Assembly: GCA_937959095.1 (NCBI GenBank)
Contig: CALGLY010000829.1
Coordinates: forward strand, 1-7,379
DNA length: 7,379 bases
Reading direction: 5' to 3'
Source of the DNA: an uncultured Saprospiraceae bacterium
GTDB lineage: Bacteria > Bacteroidota > Bacteroidia > Chitinophagales > Saprospiraceae
The notes under the pieces: generated by a model
Told to the model about the DNA's origin: nothing
The model's input: only the letters and a program-made list of their open reading frames with translations
Databases searched by the model: none
In this document: piece after piece, positions 1 through 6,858 of the stretch
Numbering within the stretch: position 1 is the stretch's first letter
How the letters are laid out: each line of letters begins with the position of its first letter
Program-made: the position numbers and the translations under genes

Positions 1-2265
1 GATGAAACAGGGGCATTTCGTTTTGAAAACCTCGCCTTTGGGACATATACCTTACAGATATTTCTACAAAACTATAATAGCCACACTCAAGAAATAGAAC
101 TGAACACTTCTAAAAAACAGCTAGAAATCCTACTCACCCCACTCTCTTCTGAATTACAAATGGTAGAAATTTCCGCGAAAGGAGAACTCAATACCTTCCG
201 ACACCTACGCGGTGTAGAGGGCACAGCGATTTATGCCGCCAAAAAGAGTGAAGTCATCAATCTGGATGGCATCGTAGCGAACCTAGCGACCAACAATGCT
301 CGCGAAGTTTACCGCAGTGTAGCAGGACTAAATGTGTGGGAAAGCGATGGTGCAGGCTTGCAACTCGCTATCGGTGCGCGCGGACTCGACCCGAATAGAA
401 CCTCTAATTTCAATACCCGACAAAATGGCTTCGATATTAGTGCCGATGCCCTCGGCTATCCAGAGTCCTACTACACGCCTCCTACCCAAGCTTTGCAGCG
501 CATAGAGATTGTGCGCGGAGCTGCGAGTTTGCAATATGGAACGCAATTTGGGGGTTTATTGAATTTTAAACTCAAGGAAGGCACCCCCGATAAGGCATTT
601 GAATTTATCACCGAAAACACACTAGGTTCATTCGGCTTACTCAATAGTTTCAATAGCATTGGAGGCACAAAAGGCAAGTTTAATTATTATGGCTTTTATC
701 AGCGAAAACAAGGCGATGGCTGGCGCGAAAATTCAAACTTTGAACAAAATACGGCTTACTTAGATGTACATTATGACATCACGAAGAAGCTAAAAGTAGG
801 CTTGGAACTCACGCACATGAACTACCTAGCGCAGCAAGCAGGTGGTTTAGTCGATTTTGAATTTCGAGACAACCCGCGCCAATCGAAACGCGCCCGCAAT
901 TGGTTCGATGTCGATTGGAAATTAGCCGCTTTGCATATTGATTATGAACTTTCTAAAAACACACAGCTCAACTTTCGCAATTTTGTCTTAGATGCGCGTC
1001 GGAAAGCCCTCGGTGAATTGGGTGCAATCAATCGCCCCGATCCGATGCGGGAGCGGGATTTGGTGGTCGGCGATTATGAAAATTTCGGCTCGGAAGGTCG
1101 TCTTATTCATCGCTATAAAATAGCAGGACGCATTACAAATTTCTTGATGGGTTATCGCTATTATCGCGGTTTCACCCGCAACAAACAAGGCGATGCGTCC
1201 GATGGGAGCGATCCTGATTTCCGTTTCCTAAATCCTGAAAACCTAGAGAAATCGAACTATGAATTCCCTAGTCGAAATGTTGCTTTTTTTGCAGAAAACC
1301 TCTTCAATATCGGCGAACGTTGGACGCTTACGCCTGGCATTCGCTATGAATTTATCCGTACTGCTTCCGAAGGGTTTTACAAGCGACGTATCTTTTCAGG
1401 AGGCGAAGTTATTTTTGAAGAAACCATTCCTGATGCGCGCGAAAATGAACGCCAATTTTTACTCTTCGGACTTGGCACAGGCTACCGTCTGACGGAGGAT
1501 ATCGAGACCTACGCCAATATTTCCCAAAACTACCGCGCTATCAATTTTAGCGATTTGGCAGTAGTGAATCCCAATCTTATTATTGACTCCCTACTGCAAG
1601 ATGAAAGCGGCTATAATGCAGACATCGGCATACGCGGCACGGCAGCACAAGGCTTATTCCGTTTCGATGTGAGTGCCTTCTACCTCCGATACAACAACCG
1701 CATCGGACTTGCGGATTTGACCGTCCCCGATCCGATTCAAGTAGAAAAAGTGGTTGCTTATCGCACCAATATTGGCAATGCGCGTATACTCGGCTTGGAG
1801 GCTTATGTGGAAGCGGATATTTGGAAAATCCTAAAAGGGAGCGAGCAAGAACTTTCTATTCGTCCTTATGTCAATTTCAGTCTCTTAAAAGGCAACTACC
1901 TTTCTGGGCGCTCTGAATTTGTGGGAAATGATGTGGAACTTATCCCACCAATTAGTCTAAAAACAGGCATTGCTGCCAACTACCGCAAATGGCAAGCAAA
2001 CTATCTATTTACGTATGTGCGTCTGCATTTTAGTGATGCGACCAATGCTACACTAGTTGCCAATGCTACACGCGGCTTGATTCCAACTTATTTTGTATCT
2101 GATATTTCTGCCAGCTATAGCGTTGGGCGTTTTCGCGTACAAGCAGGAATGAATAATCTTTTTGACCGTGCTTATTTCACGCGCCGTGCTACGGGCTATC
2201 CTGGTCCTGGTATTATTTCTGCGGAAGGGCGTGGTGGGTATTTGACGGTGCGGGTGCGGATTTAG
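1..2265 (+). CDS. TonB-dependent outer-membrane receptor, FecA-like (5' partial)
   Basis: The reading frame is open from base 1 to the TAG at 2263-2265, giving 754 residues; the true start and signal peptide lie left of the window, so the ATG at 160 is an internal Met. Residues 1-50 (GAFRFENLAFGTYTLQI) resemble the end of a carboxypeptidase-regulatory-like beta-sandwich domain that often precedes the plug in Bacteroidota receptors. A possible TonB-box-like stretch (VEISAKG) is at 55-61. The plug spans about 79-193, with ARGLDPNR at 126-133 and IEIVRGAASLQYG at 168-180. The rest is a 22-strand-type barrel ending in YLTVRVRI. From family knowledge it would bind a ligand outside the cell and import it with TonB-ExbBD energy; the plug wording is closest to ferric-dicitrate (FecA, COG4772) receptors, but the substrate is inferred. 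No FecR/sigma pair or partner lipoprotein follows it. Confidence 0.9.
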   Translation, partial: DETGAFRFENLAFGTYTLQIFLQNYNSHTQEIELNTSKKQLEILLTPLSSELQMVEISAKGELNTFRHLRGVEGTAIYAAKKSEVINLDGIVANLATNNAREVYRSVAGLNVWESDGAGLQLAIGARGLDPNRTSNFNTRQNGFDISADALGYPESYYTPPTQALQRIEIVRGAASLQYGTQFGGLLNFKLKEGTPDKAFEFITENTLGSFGLLNSFNSIGGTKGKFNYYGFYQRKQGDGWRENSNFEQNTAYLDVHYDITKKLKVGLELTHMNYLAQQAGGLVDFEFRDNPRQSKRARNWFDVDWKLAALHIDYELSKNTQLNFRNFVLDARRKALGELGAINRPDPMRERDLVVGDYENFGSEGRLIHRYKIAGRITNFLMGYRYYRGFTRNKQGDASDGSDPDFRFLNPENLEKSNYEFPSRNVAFFAENLFNIGERWTLTPGIRYEFIRTASEGFYKRRIFSGGEVIFEETIPDARENERQFLLFGLGTGYRLTEDIETYANISQNYRAINFSDLAVVNPNLIIDSLLQDESGYNADIGIRGTAAQGLFRFDVSAFYLRYNNRIGLADLTVPDPIQVEKVVAYRTNIGNARILGLEAYVEADIWKILKGSEQELSIRPYVNFSLLKGNYLSGRSEFVGNDVELIPPISLKTGIAANYRKWQANYLFTYVRLHFSDATNATLVANATRGLIPTYFVSDISASYSVGRFRVQAGMNNLFDRAYFTRRATGYPGPGIISAEGRGGYLTVRVRI

Positions 2266-2281
2266 AAATTGGTACTCGTTT

Positions 2282-2336
2282 GTTTTCCGAAACTTAATCA
2301 TTCAGAGCAAAGCGAAGAATGGAATTTTCGGAAAAC
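2282..2336. repeat. Nested inverted repeat between convergent genes
   Basis: An exact 11-bp inverted repeat (gttttccgaaa at 2282-2292, tttcggaaaac at 2326-2336) encloses a second exact 5-bp pair (cattc 2299-2303, gaatg 2317-2321). Together they could form one interrupted hairpin. It starts 17 nt after the receptor stop codon and lies 131 nt beyond the end of xisI, so it could stop transcription from either side. Neither strand shows a T-tract right after the stem, so a classical intrinsic terminator is not proven. The rest of 2266-2466 holds no gene that I can support. Confidence 0.5.
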
Positions 2337-2466
2337 TACATTGACTCATGCTCCTGAGAAATTTTCCAAAGACGCGCCCTGTCTTACGACAGCACTTTAG
2401 GCTTCAGAAAACTGCCGCAACTCCTCCAATATGGCAAAGAGCAGACGCTTCGGGAGTATTCGGTAG

Positions 2467-2805
2467 CTACGCTACTGCAAACTCCGTTTCTTCCCGAAGT
2501 GAAGGTGCATGCCAAGCCAAAACCATATCAGTGGTGGCAACTCCACGCTCTTCCAACAAATCTACAATAACTAAATCTGTTCCATCATGCTCTACATAAA
2601 CTTTCCCATTGGGACGTACATGCACATGAAAGAAGCAACCATAACCACGATAATTTTTCTGCCAACCTAGCGAGTATAGCAGATAATGCCCATGCTCATC
2701 ATCCAAGACACGCGCTACTTCAAATTGACTATCAGGTGGTGTCAAATCCGCGATTTCGTTAGCTAAGGCTTTTACGATTTTCTTATAGCTTGTTATTTTA
2801 TCCAT
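2467..2805 (-). CDS. xisI: XisI family protein
   Basis: This 112-residue protein matches the XisI (fdxN element excision controlling factor) family in length and layout. It has an N-terminal helix (ITSYKKIVKALANEIADL), then VLDDEHGHYLLYSLGW at about 33-48, a CFFHVHVRPNGKVYVEHDGTD core, LLEERGVATTDMVLAWHAPSLR and the typical FAVA C-terminus. In heterocystous cyanobacteria XisI acts with XisH and the recombinase XisF in excising the fdxN element; its biochemical role elsewhere is unknown. Its ATG lies inside the end of xisH, with a 13-nt overlap (2793-2805), so the two are probably translationally coupled and their products likely interact. No excision element or recombinase is visible here, so the excision name should not be read as function in this genome. 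Family assignment is firm; role is open. Confidence 0.9.
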   Translation of the reverse strand: MDKITSYKKIVKALANEIADLTPPDSQFEVARVLDDEHGHYLLYSLGWQKNYRGYGCFFHVHVRPNGKVYVEHDGTDLVIVDLLEERGVATTDMVLAWHAPSLREETEFAVA

Positions 2806-3209
2806 TGTACAATCGTTTCTGTTTCAATATCAAAGGTAAGCAATTTGACCTCACTGCGCTTGATTACTTTTTGAATAATTGGCTCTGCAAACAGATCTCG
2901 GTAAGTAGGATCTGGCACAGCCAGAAATAGCGTTCGTTCTGGTTCTAAATCTTCGAGAGCTACTACATACAAATTGAATTGTCCAAGTGCTTTTTGCAAC
3001 TCTGTCATTTCTGAACGTCCAATAAAACTCTTGATTTCTACCAAAATTTTCTCCGTCCCTTTCACCGCAGAAATAGGCTTTTCCGCAGCCACGTCCACAT
3101 AAGACTTACGACTACCAACAGGCAAGAAATAATGGTCGTGCGTCACTTCCCAACCATCTTTTTCTAATGCTTTTACTACAATATCGTGGTATTTATCTTT
3201 TACAGGCAT
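2793..3209 (-). CDS. xisH: XisH family protein (PD-(D/E)XK-like fold)
   Basis: The chosen start at 3209 gives 138 residues beginning MPVKDKYHD, the usual XisH start and length; an in-frame ATG at 3242 would add 11 residues (MRYIRKLENQV) and cannot be excluded. The core reads YVDVAAE (Asp39) and then ILVEIKSFIG (Glu58-Ile-Lys60), an arrangement like the D...ExK active site of PD-(D/E)XK nucleases, and LQKALGQFNLYVVAL follows as in the family. XisH is known from cyanobacterial fdxN-element excision and is normally paired with XisI, as here. A nuclease activity is inference from the motif; the protein might equally be a toxin-like or regulatory partner of XisI. No ribosome-binding site stands out at either start. 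Transcription probably begins within the decayed gene just upstream. Confidence 0.9.
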   Translation of the reverse strand: MPVKDKYHDIVVKALEKDGWEVTHDHYFLPVGSRKSYVDVAAEKPISAVKGTEKILVEIKSFIGRSEMTELQKALGQFNLYVVALEDLEPERTLFLAVPDPTYRDLFAEPIIQKVIKRSEVKLLTFDIETETIVQWIK

Positions 3210-3254
3210 TACTTGATTTTCTAATTTACGAATATAGCGCATTACTTTTCAACC

Positions 3255-3542
3255 CTATTGATATTCTTGTTCTGGTTGTTTAAATAACTTTGGATGTTTT
3301 TCCCTTAACTCTTGTTCGATTCCTACAGGCAATCCTCTAATATCCTTTAGTGTTTCCACGATTGAAAGTTGTTCTATTGTAAGCCCCTTAGTTTCTGTAA
3401 GATAAGCATTTTCAAAATTAACTCTATGTCTAATCCATCACCAAACTTCTATAAACACCCGTCTGCTGTGCAACTAAGGCAACATACAAATCAAAAATAC
3501 GCCCTGAAGCTTTCCTTTATCTTATCCCAAATCCCTAATTGC
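3255..3542 (-). pseudogene. Decayed gene of unknown family upstream of xisH
   Basis: Three coding-like segments run down the minus strand in changing frames. The first (FEQLGIWDKIKESFRAYF) ends at a TGA at 3491-3493. The second (28 codons, containing FDLYVALVAQQTGVYRSLVMD) ends at a TAG at 3430-3432. The third is open for 60 codons from 3437 to the TAG at 3255-3257, contains GLTIEQLSIVETLKDIRGL and ends KLFKQPEQEYQ, but has no ATG. Dropping one T from the T5 run at 3493-3497 joins the first two as RAYFDLYVAL, and one further shift near 3430-3440 joins the third. This suggests a small gene broken by at least two frameshifts, ending 12 nt before the longer xisH start. I do not recognise the family. 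The segments are short, so chance open frames or sequencing indels remain possible. Confidence 0.45.
3413..3445 (-). promoter_or_regulatory. Candidate Bacteroidota promoter for xisHI
   Basis: On the minus strand, TTTG (3442-3445) is followed after 21 nt by TAATTTTG (3413-3420), which fits the Bacteroidota consensus TTTG-N17-23-TAnnTTTG. It would start transcription near 3406 and leave a leader of roughly 165-200 nt before xisH. It lies inside the decayed gene, and AT-rich DNA yields such matches by chance, so it is only a candidate. Confidence 0.3.
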
Positions 3543-4709
3543 TCAAACCGCAACTGATTCTTCCTTCGGCTGCTTTCGCGTACCGCGATACAATTCATAA
3601 TGATGAAAACGGCATTCTAGTGGGCCATTGAAGAGGATAACTTTTTTAGAAGTACGTAAGCCTAGGCTCTTCATACCAGTTCGATTGGAAGAGATAATCC
3701 AAGCATCGTAGCCTGTATAGTGTTGCTTCATCGCATCGCCGAGACCTTTGTAAAATTCTACTACATCCGTTTCAGGCATGCGCTCATCATAAGGAGGGTT
3801 GAATATGATAATACCAGGTGCTTCTGGCACATCGCGCTCTTCCATCTTTTTCCACGTTATTTCTATCTTGTCACTCAATTTAGCTCCTTCTACATTTTCT
3901 AGGGCATTTTTGAAGGCTTCCACGTCCTTATCCGAACCGTGTATAGCTGGACCAGTTTCCTTTATGTTCGCATCGGCAGTCGTTTTGACATCTTGCCAAA
4001 GCTCGGCATCAAAATCGTCCCAACGCATAAAGCCAAAACTCTTGCGAAAATACTGTGCTGGAATTTGGTAAGCATACATCGCTGCTTCGATAGGCAATGT
4101 ACCAGAGCCACACATCGGATCAATGAAGGTGCAATCGGCTTTCCAGCCTGAAAGCGCAATCATACCAGCAGCCATCACTTCGCTGATAGGCGCAATCCCT
4201 ACTGCCTTCCGATAGCCGCGCTTGTAGAGGGTTTCGTCGGAACTATCCAAGTAGAGGGTGCAAAGATTTTCTTTATCAATGTAGACATGAAATCGCCAAG
4301 TCGGATTTTCTTTATCAATGCTAGGTCGGCGGCGTTGCTCATCTTTATCGCGCATTTGGTCGAGGATAGCATCCTTCATTTTATGCACTAGATAAAGTGA
4401 ATGCGTTAGATATTTCGAGGAAGTAACGGCATTTATGGCAAAGGTCGTTTCTAAATCAAGGTATTTACTCCAATTCACCTCTTGTACTTTTTTGTAGAAG
4501 TGGTTTTCGTGCTTCGTCTTGAAGGAAGTGATGGGAACTAAGATGCGTAAGCCCGTGCGGAGTTCGTAATTGGCACGATATAGCAAACGTTTGTCGCCTT
4601 CGCAGCTTACTGCGCGTTGCAAAATTTGAATATCTGTTGCGCCTAATGCTTTTAGCTCCTCCGCTAAAACTGACTCTAATCCCTGAAACGTTTTTACTAA
4701 TAATCGCAT
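3543..4709 (-). CDS. THUMP-domain 23S rRNA guanine-N2 methyltransferase (RlmL/YpsC type)
   Basis: A full-length 388-residue class I SAM-dependent RNA methyltransferase of the COG0116 group, the stand-alone equivalent of the N-terminal half of E. coli RlmL, which makes m2G2445 in 23S rRNA. It starts MRLLVKTFQGLESVLAEEL, and the THUMP RNA-binding domain covers about residues 45-155. The linker LYKRGYRKAVGIAPISE leads to the Rossmann catalytic domain: motif I DPMCGSGT at 197-204, acidic GSD at 258-260, and catalytic motif IV NPPY at 304-307. All key residues are present. The charged tail after RGTRKQ is short and unremarkable. It is divergent from the hydrolase gene across a 214-nt gap, and the decayed gene and xisHI follow on the same strand. 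No clear promoter was found upstream. The family is secure; the exact target nucleotide is by analogy. Confidence 0.93.
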   Translation of the reverse strand: MRLLVKTFQGLESVLAEELKALGATDIQILQRAVSCEGDKRLLYRANYELRTGLRILVPITSFKTKHENHFYKKVQEVNWSKYLDLETTFAINAVTSSKYLTHSLYLVHKMKDAILDQMRDKDEQRRRPSIDKENPTWRFHVYIDKENLCTLYLDSSDETLYKRGYRKAVGIAPISEVMAAGMIALSGWKADCTFIDPMCGSGTLPIEAAMYAYQIPAQYFRKSFGFMRWDDFDAELWQDVKTTADANIKETGPAIHGSDKDVEAFKNALENVEGAKLSDKIEITWKKMEERDVPEAPGIIIFNPPYDERMPETDVVEFYKGLGDAMKQHYTGYDAWIISSNRTGMKSLGLRTSKKVILFNGPLECRFHHYELYRGTRKQPKEESVAV

Positions 4710-4754
4710 GCTGAAATTGAAAAGTGGAGAATGACTTGTAAAATTTATTTTGAA

Positions 4755-4778
4755 CGCAGAGTCGCGGAGACGCAGAGT
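4755..4778. repeat. Three tandem CGCAGAG-type octamers
   Basis: Three consecutive 8-nt units, cgcagagt, cgcggaga and cgcagagt, fill these 24 bases and are followed by an A10 run at 4780-4789. The units differ at two or fewer positions. They lie in the divergent gap between the methyltransferase and the hydrolase. From memory, similar CGCAGAG arrays occur dispersed between genes in several Bacteroidota and cyanobacterial genomes; only one copy cluster is visible here. The rest of 4710-4923 shows no gene or clear promoter. Confidence 0.6.
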
Positions 4779-4923
4779 TAAAAAAAAAATCCTCTACAGC
4801 TCTTATGAGTTCTTTATTCAAAAAACTAAATTAATTCTTACTAAATTCTCCGAATTGACGATATTGTCCGCACGGCGCGAAGATAATAGGATTCTGACAT
4901 TAAGTAATGAGAAAATCACTAGA

Positions 4924-5772
4924 ATGAAAAATTGGACGAAAGACTGGATGAATAGAGTAAGTAAAAGTTATACGCCCATCGAATTCGAGACGGCTTGGGG
5001 ACGTACTGCCTTGCTATCCAAAAACCACGAACGCACGGACTTAGAACCTATTTTATTCATTCCTGGTTTTCGGACCTGTGGTATTTTTTGGGATATTAAT
5101 GGCAATCTATCTTCACTCTACGACAATTACCGTATTTACTTACTCGATGTATTGGGACAACCTGGTCTAAGCCACACGGAAGCTCCTAAAGTACGCCCGC
5201 TTGACTATGGGCTATGGTTGCAAGAAGTGATAGAAACCCTAGGACTTTCTAGTGTAAATATAGCTGGTGTTTCTTTTGGTGGTTTTCTGATTTTTAAATT
5301 GGCACAAGTAAATAATTCGCTGATAAAACGTGCTTTTGTCTGCAACCCCGTGGGACTAAAAATGATACGCTATACGTGGCCAATTCTTTTCTATAATGCC
5401 AAACCCTATGTAATTCGAAATCGGGCAAGTCTTAGCGAATTTTTAGATAAAATCATCATCAATGACCCTAGCCTATTAGAGGGCGAACAGCGCGAAGCAA
5501 TCGTGGATTTCCTAGAAAACACTATTCGATATGATAAGCTAAAAACCCAATATCCCTATCGTTTCGGGAATAAAGAATTGCGCGCCTTAGAAGCAGAAAC
5601 GCACTTTATTTTGGATGCAGAAGATACCTTTATAGATCAAGTAGCTACCGAAAAGCGCGCTAGAAAAATACTCCCAAATCTAAAAGGAGTACATCACATT
5701 TCGAATATTGGTCATGGACTAGAATTTGCAGAAGCTCCGATAACAATCATGAAGGGAATAATGGAAGGGTGA
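4924..5772 (+). CDS. Alpha/beta hydrolase
   Basis: A 282-residue alpha/beta-hydrolase-fold protein. The start at ATG 4924 (MKNWTKDWMNRV) fits the family; the frame stays open upstream to a TTG at 4750, but that extension runs through the octamer repeat and A10 tract and reads as noise. Visible landmarks are the oxyanion-side strand PILFIPGFR at 42-50, LLDVLGQPGLS at 73-83, the nucleophile elbow GVSFGG with Ser117, a probable acid Asp234 in FILDAEDTF, and His264 in IGHGLEFAEAP. The cap region, around 140-215, is rich in aromatic residues. There is no signal peptide, so it is probably cytoplasmic. Sequence alone does not show whether it is an esterase, a C-C hydrolase or another type. It is monocistronic, divergent from the methyltransferase and convergent with the DCC gene. 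No consensus promoter was found in the upstream gap. Confidence 0.88.
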   Translation: MKNWTKDWMNRVSKSYTPIEFETAWGRTALLSKNHERTDLEPILFIPGFRTCGIFWDINGNLSSLYDNYRIYLLDVLGQPGLSHTEAPKVRPLDYGLWLQEVIETLGLSSVNIAGVSFGGFLIFKLAQVNNSLIKRAFVCNPVGLKMIRYTWPILFYNAKPYVIRNRASLSEFLDKIIINDPSLLEGEQREAIVDFLENTIRYDKLKTQYPYRFGNKELRALEAETHFILDAEDTFIDQVATEKRARKILPNLKGVHHISNIGHGLEFAEAPITIMKGIMEG

Positions 5773-5784
5773 TGAAAAAACAAT

Positions 5785-5811
5785 TTTTTGAAGTTTTGAA
5801 AACTTCAAAAG
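5785..5811. terminator. Bidirectional hairpin terminator
   Basis: A nearly perfect palindrome lies in the 41-nt gap between the convergent hydrolase and DCC genes. TGAAGTTTT (5789-5797) and AAAACTTCA (5799-5807) pair exactly, and the stem extends by three A-T pairs and one G-T pair to 5785/5811. Reading on the minus strand, the stem is followed by a T-rich stretch including TTTTTT (5780-5775), so it works best for the DCC gene. Its 13 nt spacing from the hydrolase stop also suits the plus strand, though the T-tract there is weak. Confidence 0.75.
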
Positions 5812-5813
5812 TT

Positions 5814-6212
5814 TCACTCCAAAAATAACTGCTTCAATTCAGGCGTAGGAATCATACAGCTTTCTGCTTTCCCAAACCAACGATAGCGATTTCTAGCGAC
5901 CCAGTTATATACCGCATTCCGAATAGGACGTGGCACGACATAGCAAATGCCCATCAGTTTCCAAGCACCACCTAGGTGTTGCGCGATGCGTAGCGACACA
6001 TCCGCATGTGTATAGAAACGACCATTATCTGCCAAAACTACGGTGCTTATTTTATCCGTTGGTAGGCCTGCTTCTTTCAATAAAGCTTGTCCAGTATCGG
6101 ATTGCAAAGAAGCATAACGAAATAGTTTTTCTTTGTCGCGCTTTATGAGCCATTGCACAAAGCCATTACAGAGATTACATACGCCATCAAACAGTAAAAC
6201 AGGATGTTCCAT
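5814..6212 (-). CDS. DCC-family (DUF393) thiol-disulfide oxidoreductase-like protein
   Basis: A 132-residue protein of the DUF393/YuxK family. The defining motif DGVCNLC lies at residues 9-15 in VLLFDGVCNLCNGFV, so both cysteines (12 and 15) of the DxxCxxC motif are present. The second half has the usual VVPRPIRNAVYNWVARNRYRWFG block and ends in a C-x-x-P-type stretch (CMIPTPELKQLFL). The family is predicted to have a thioredoxin-like fold with redox activity, but its substrate is not known. It has no signal peptide, so it is probably cytoplasmic. Its ATG is only 22 nt after the T-tract of the ompH terminator, so it either has a compressed promoter overlapping that hairpin or is fed by readthrough. 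It converges on the hydrolase gene across a shared terminator. Confidence 0.92.
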   Translation of the reverse strand: MEHPVLLFDGVCNLCNGFVQWLIKRDKEKLFRYASLQSDTGQALLKEAGLPTDKISTVVLADNGRFYTHADVSLRIAQHLGGAWKLMGICYVVPRPIRNAVYNWVARNRYRWFGKAESCMIPTPELKQLFLE

Positions 6213-6234
6213 ATATTAGGTTTACTATCAAAAC

Positions 6235-6269
6235 AAAAAAACCGCCTAATAGATTAAACTACTAGACGG
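6235..6269 (-). terminator. Rho-independent terminator of ompH
   Basis: Read on the minus strand, CCGTCTAGTAG, loop TTTAAT and CTATTAGGCGG form an 11-pair stem (two G-T pairs) followed directly by seven Ts (6241-6235). It sits 49 nt after the ompH stop codon and 22 nt before the DCC start. This is a textbook intrinsic terminator for ompH. Confidence 0.88.
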
Positions 6270-6318
6270 CGCTTGTTTTTATTTGATTGATTTAGTAACG
6301 GTTAATTAAAGAAGGAAA

Positions 6319-6825
6319 TTACATTCCTAACTTACTCTTTACAGCAGTGCTAATGTTAGAACTTTCGTCACTATAAAGTAACACATTAGCTTCAAATACC
6401 ATCTGGAGTCCTTTTTCATTTGCTACTTGCTTAATAGCAGCATTGATTTCGTCCATGATAGGCTGTAGCAACTCTTCTTGCTTTTTCATCAGTTTCTGCT
6501 GGCTTTCTTGCTCGAAGCGGCCAATTTTTCCTTCTTCATCACGCAATTTCGTTGCTTCTTCTTCTTGTTGCTTTGGTGATAGTTCACCATTTGCCGCCTT
6601 TTGCTGAATGGCTGCATATTTTGTCTGAAAGCCTTCTAGCATTTGCTTGTATTGCTTCTCCAATACTTTTTGGAACGACTCAATATTTGCATTTGCTTGT
6701 TTCACTTTCGGATACTCTGCTAATATTTCAGAGGAGTTAACATAGCCAAATTTCTGCGCTTGCATAGTACTAGTCGATGCTACAAACACCATTAGTAGTA
6801 CAGCTATTTTTAATACATTTCTCAT
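6319..6825 (-). CDS. ompH: OmpH/Skp family periplasmic chaperone
   Basis: A 168-residue protein with an N-terminal signal peptide (MRNVLKIAVLLMVFVASTST; likely cut after Ala23), followed by the family's first strand KFGYVNSSEILAEYP. Residues about 42-125 form a long, Gln/Glu/Lys-rich helical region, the coiled-coil arms of the Skp trimer. The C-terminal part (MDEINAAIKQVANEKGLQMVFE, 124-145) rejoins the beta core. From the family, it would bind unfolded outer-membrane proteins in the periplasm and help deliver them to the BAM machinery. It follows a second ompH-like gene on the same strand, but has its own strong promoter and a long structured leader in the 192-nt gap, and its own terminator. 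This points to separate control from the upstream paralogue. Confidence 0.92.
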   Translation of the reverse strand: MRNVLKIAVLLMVFVASTSTMQAQKFGYVNSSEILAEYPKVKQANANIESFQKVLEKQYKQMLEGFQTKYAAIQQKAANGELSPKQQEEEATKLRDEEGKIGRFEQESQQKLMKKQEELLQPIMDEINAAIKQVANEKGLQMVFEANVLLYSDESSNISTAVKSKLGM

Positions 6826-6858
6826 TTAAATATGTTCTTATATTATTCAAAGACACTC

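Noticed and set aside
160..2265. Receptor gene starting at ATG 160
   Set aside because: The frame is open and domain-like to base 1, and a start at 160 would lack a signal peptide.
2379..2392. Small hairpin ctgtc-ttac-gacag
   Set aside because: A 5-bp stem without a T-tract is too weak to call a terminator or operator.
2400..2466. Short minus-strand coding-like stretch after xisI (YRILPKRLLFAILEELRQFSEA)
   Set aside because: Only about 25 codons, no start codon, and an open run of this length is expected by chance.
2348..2599. Plus-strand open frame of 83 codons
   Set aside because: It runs antisense over the well-recognised 3' half of xisI and has no recognisable domain.
2467..3242. xisHI as evidence of a nearby fdxN-type excision element
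   Set aside because: No recombinase, nif gene or direct-repeat boundary was seen in the window; the name alone does not support it.
3492..3531. Second promoter-like match (TATTTTTG with TTTG upstream) ahead of xisH
   Set aside because: The spacer is 28 nt, outside the 17-23 nt range for Bacteroidota promoters.
3369..3557. Plus-strand open frame of 62 codons
   Set aside because: It lies opposite the decayed gene and the methyltransferase end, and its composition does not look like a real protein.
4465..4821. Minus-strand open frame of 118 codons
   Set aside because: It overlaps the start of the methyltransferase in another frame and reads through the repeat; low-complexity composition.
4750..4923. 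N-terminal extension of the hydrolase from a TTG at 4750
   Set aside because: It would translate the octamer repeat and A10 tract into an Arg/Lys-rich stretch unlike the family; ATG 4924 gives a normal start.
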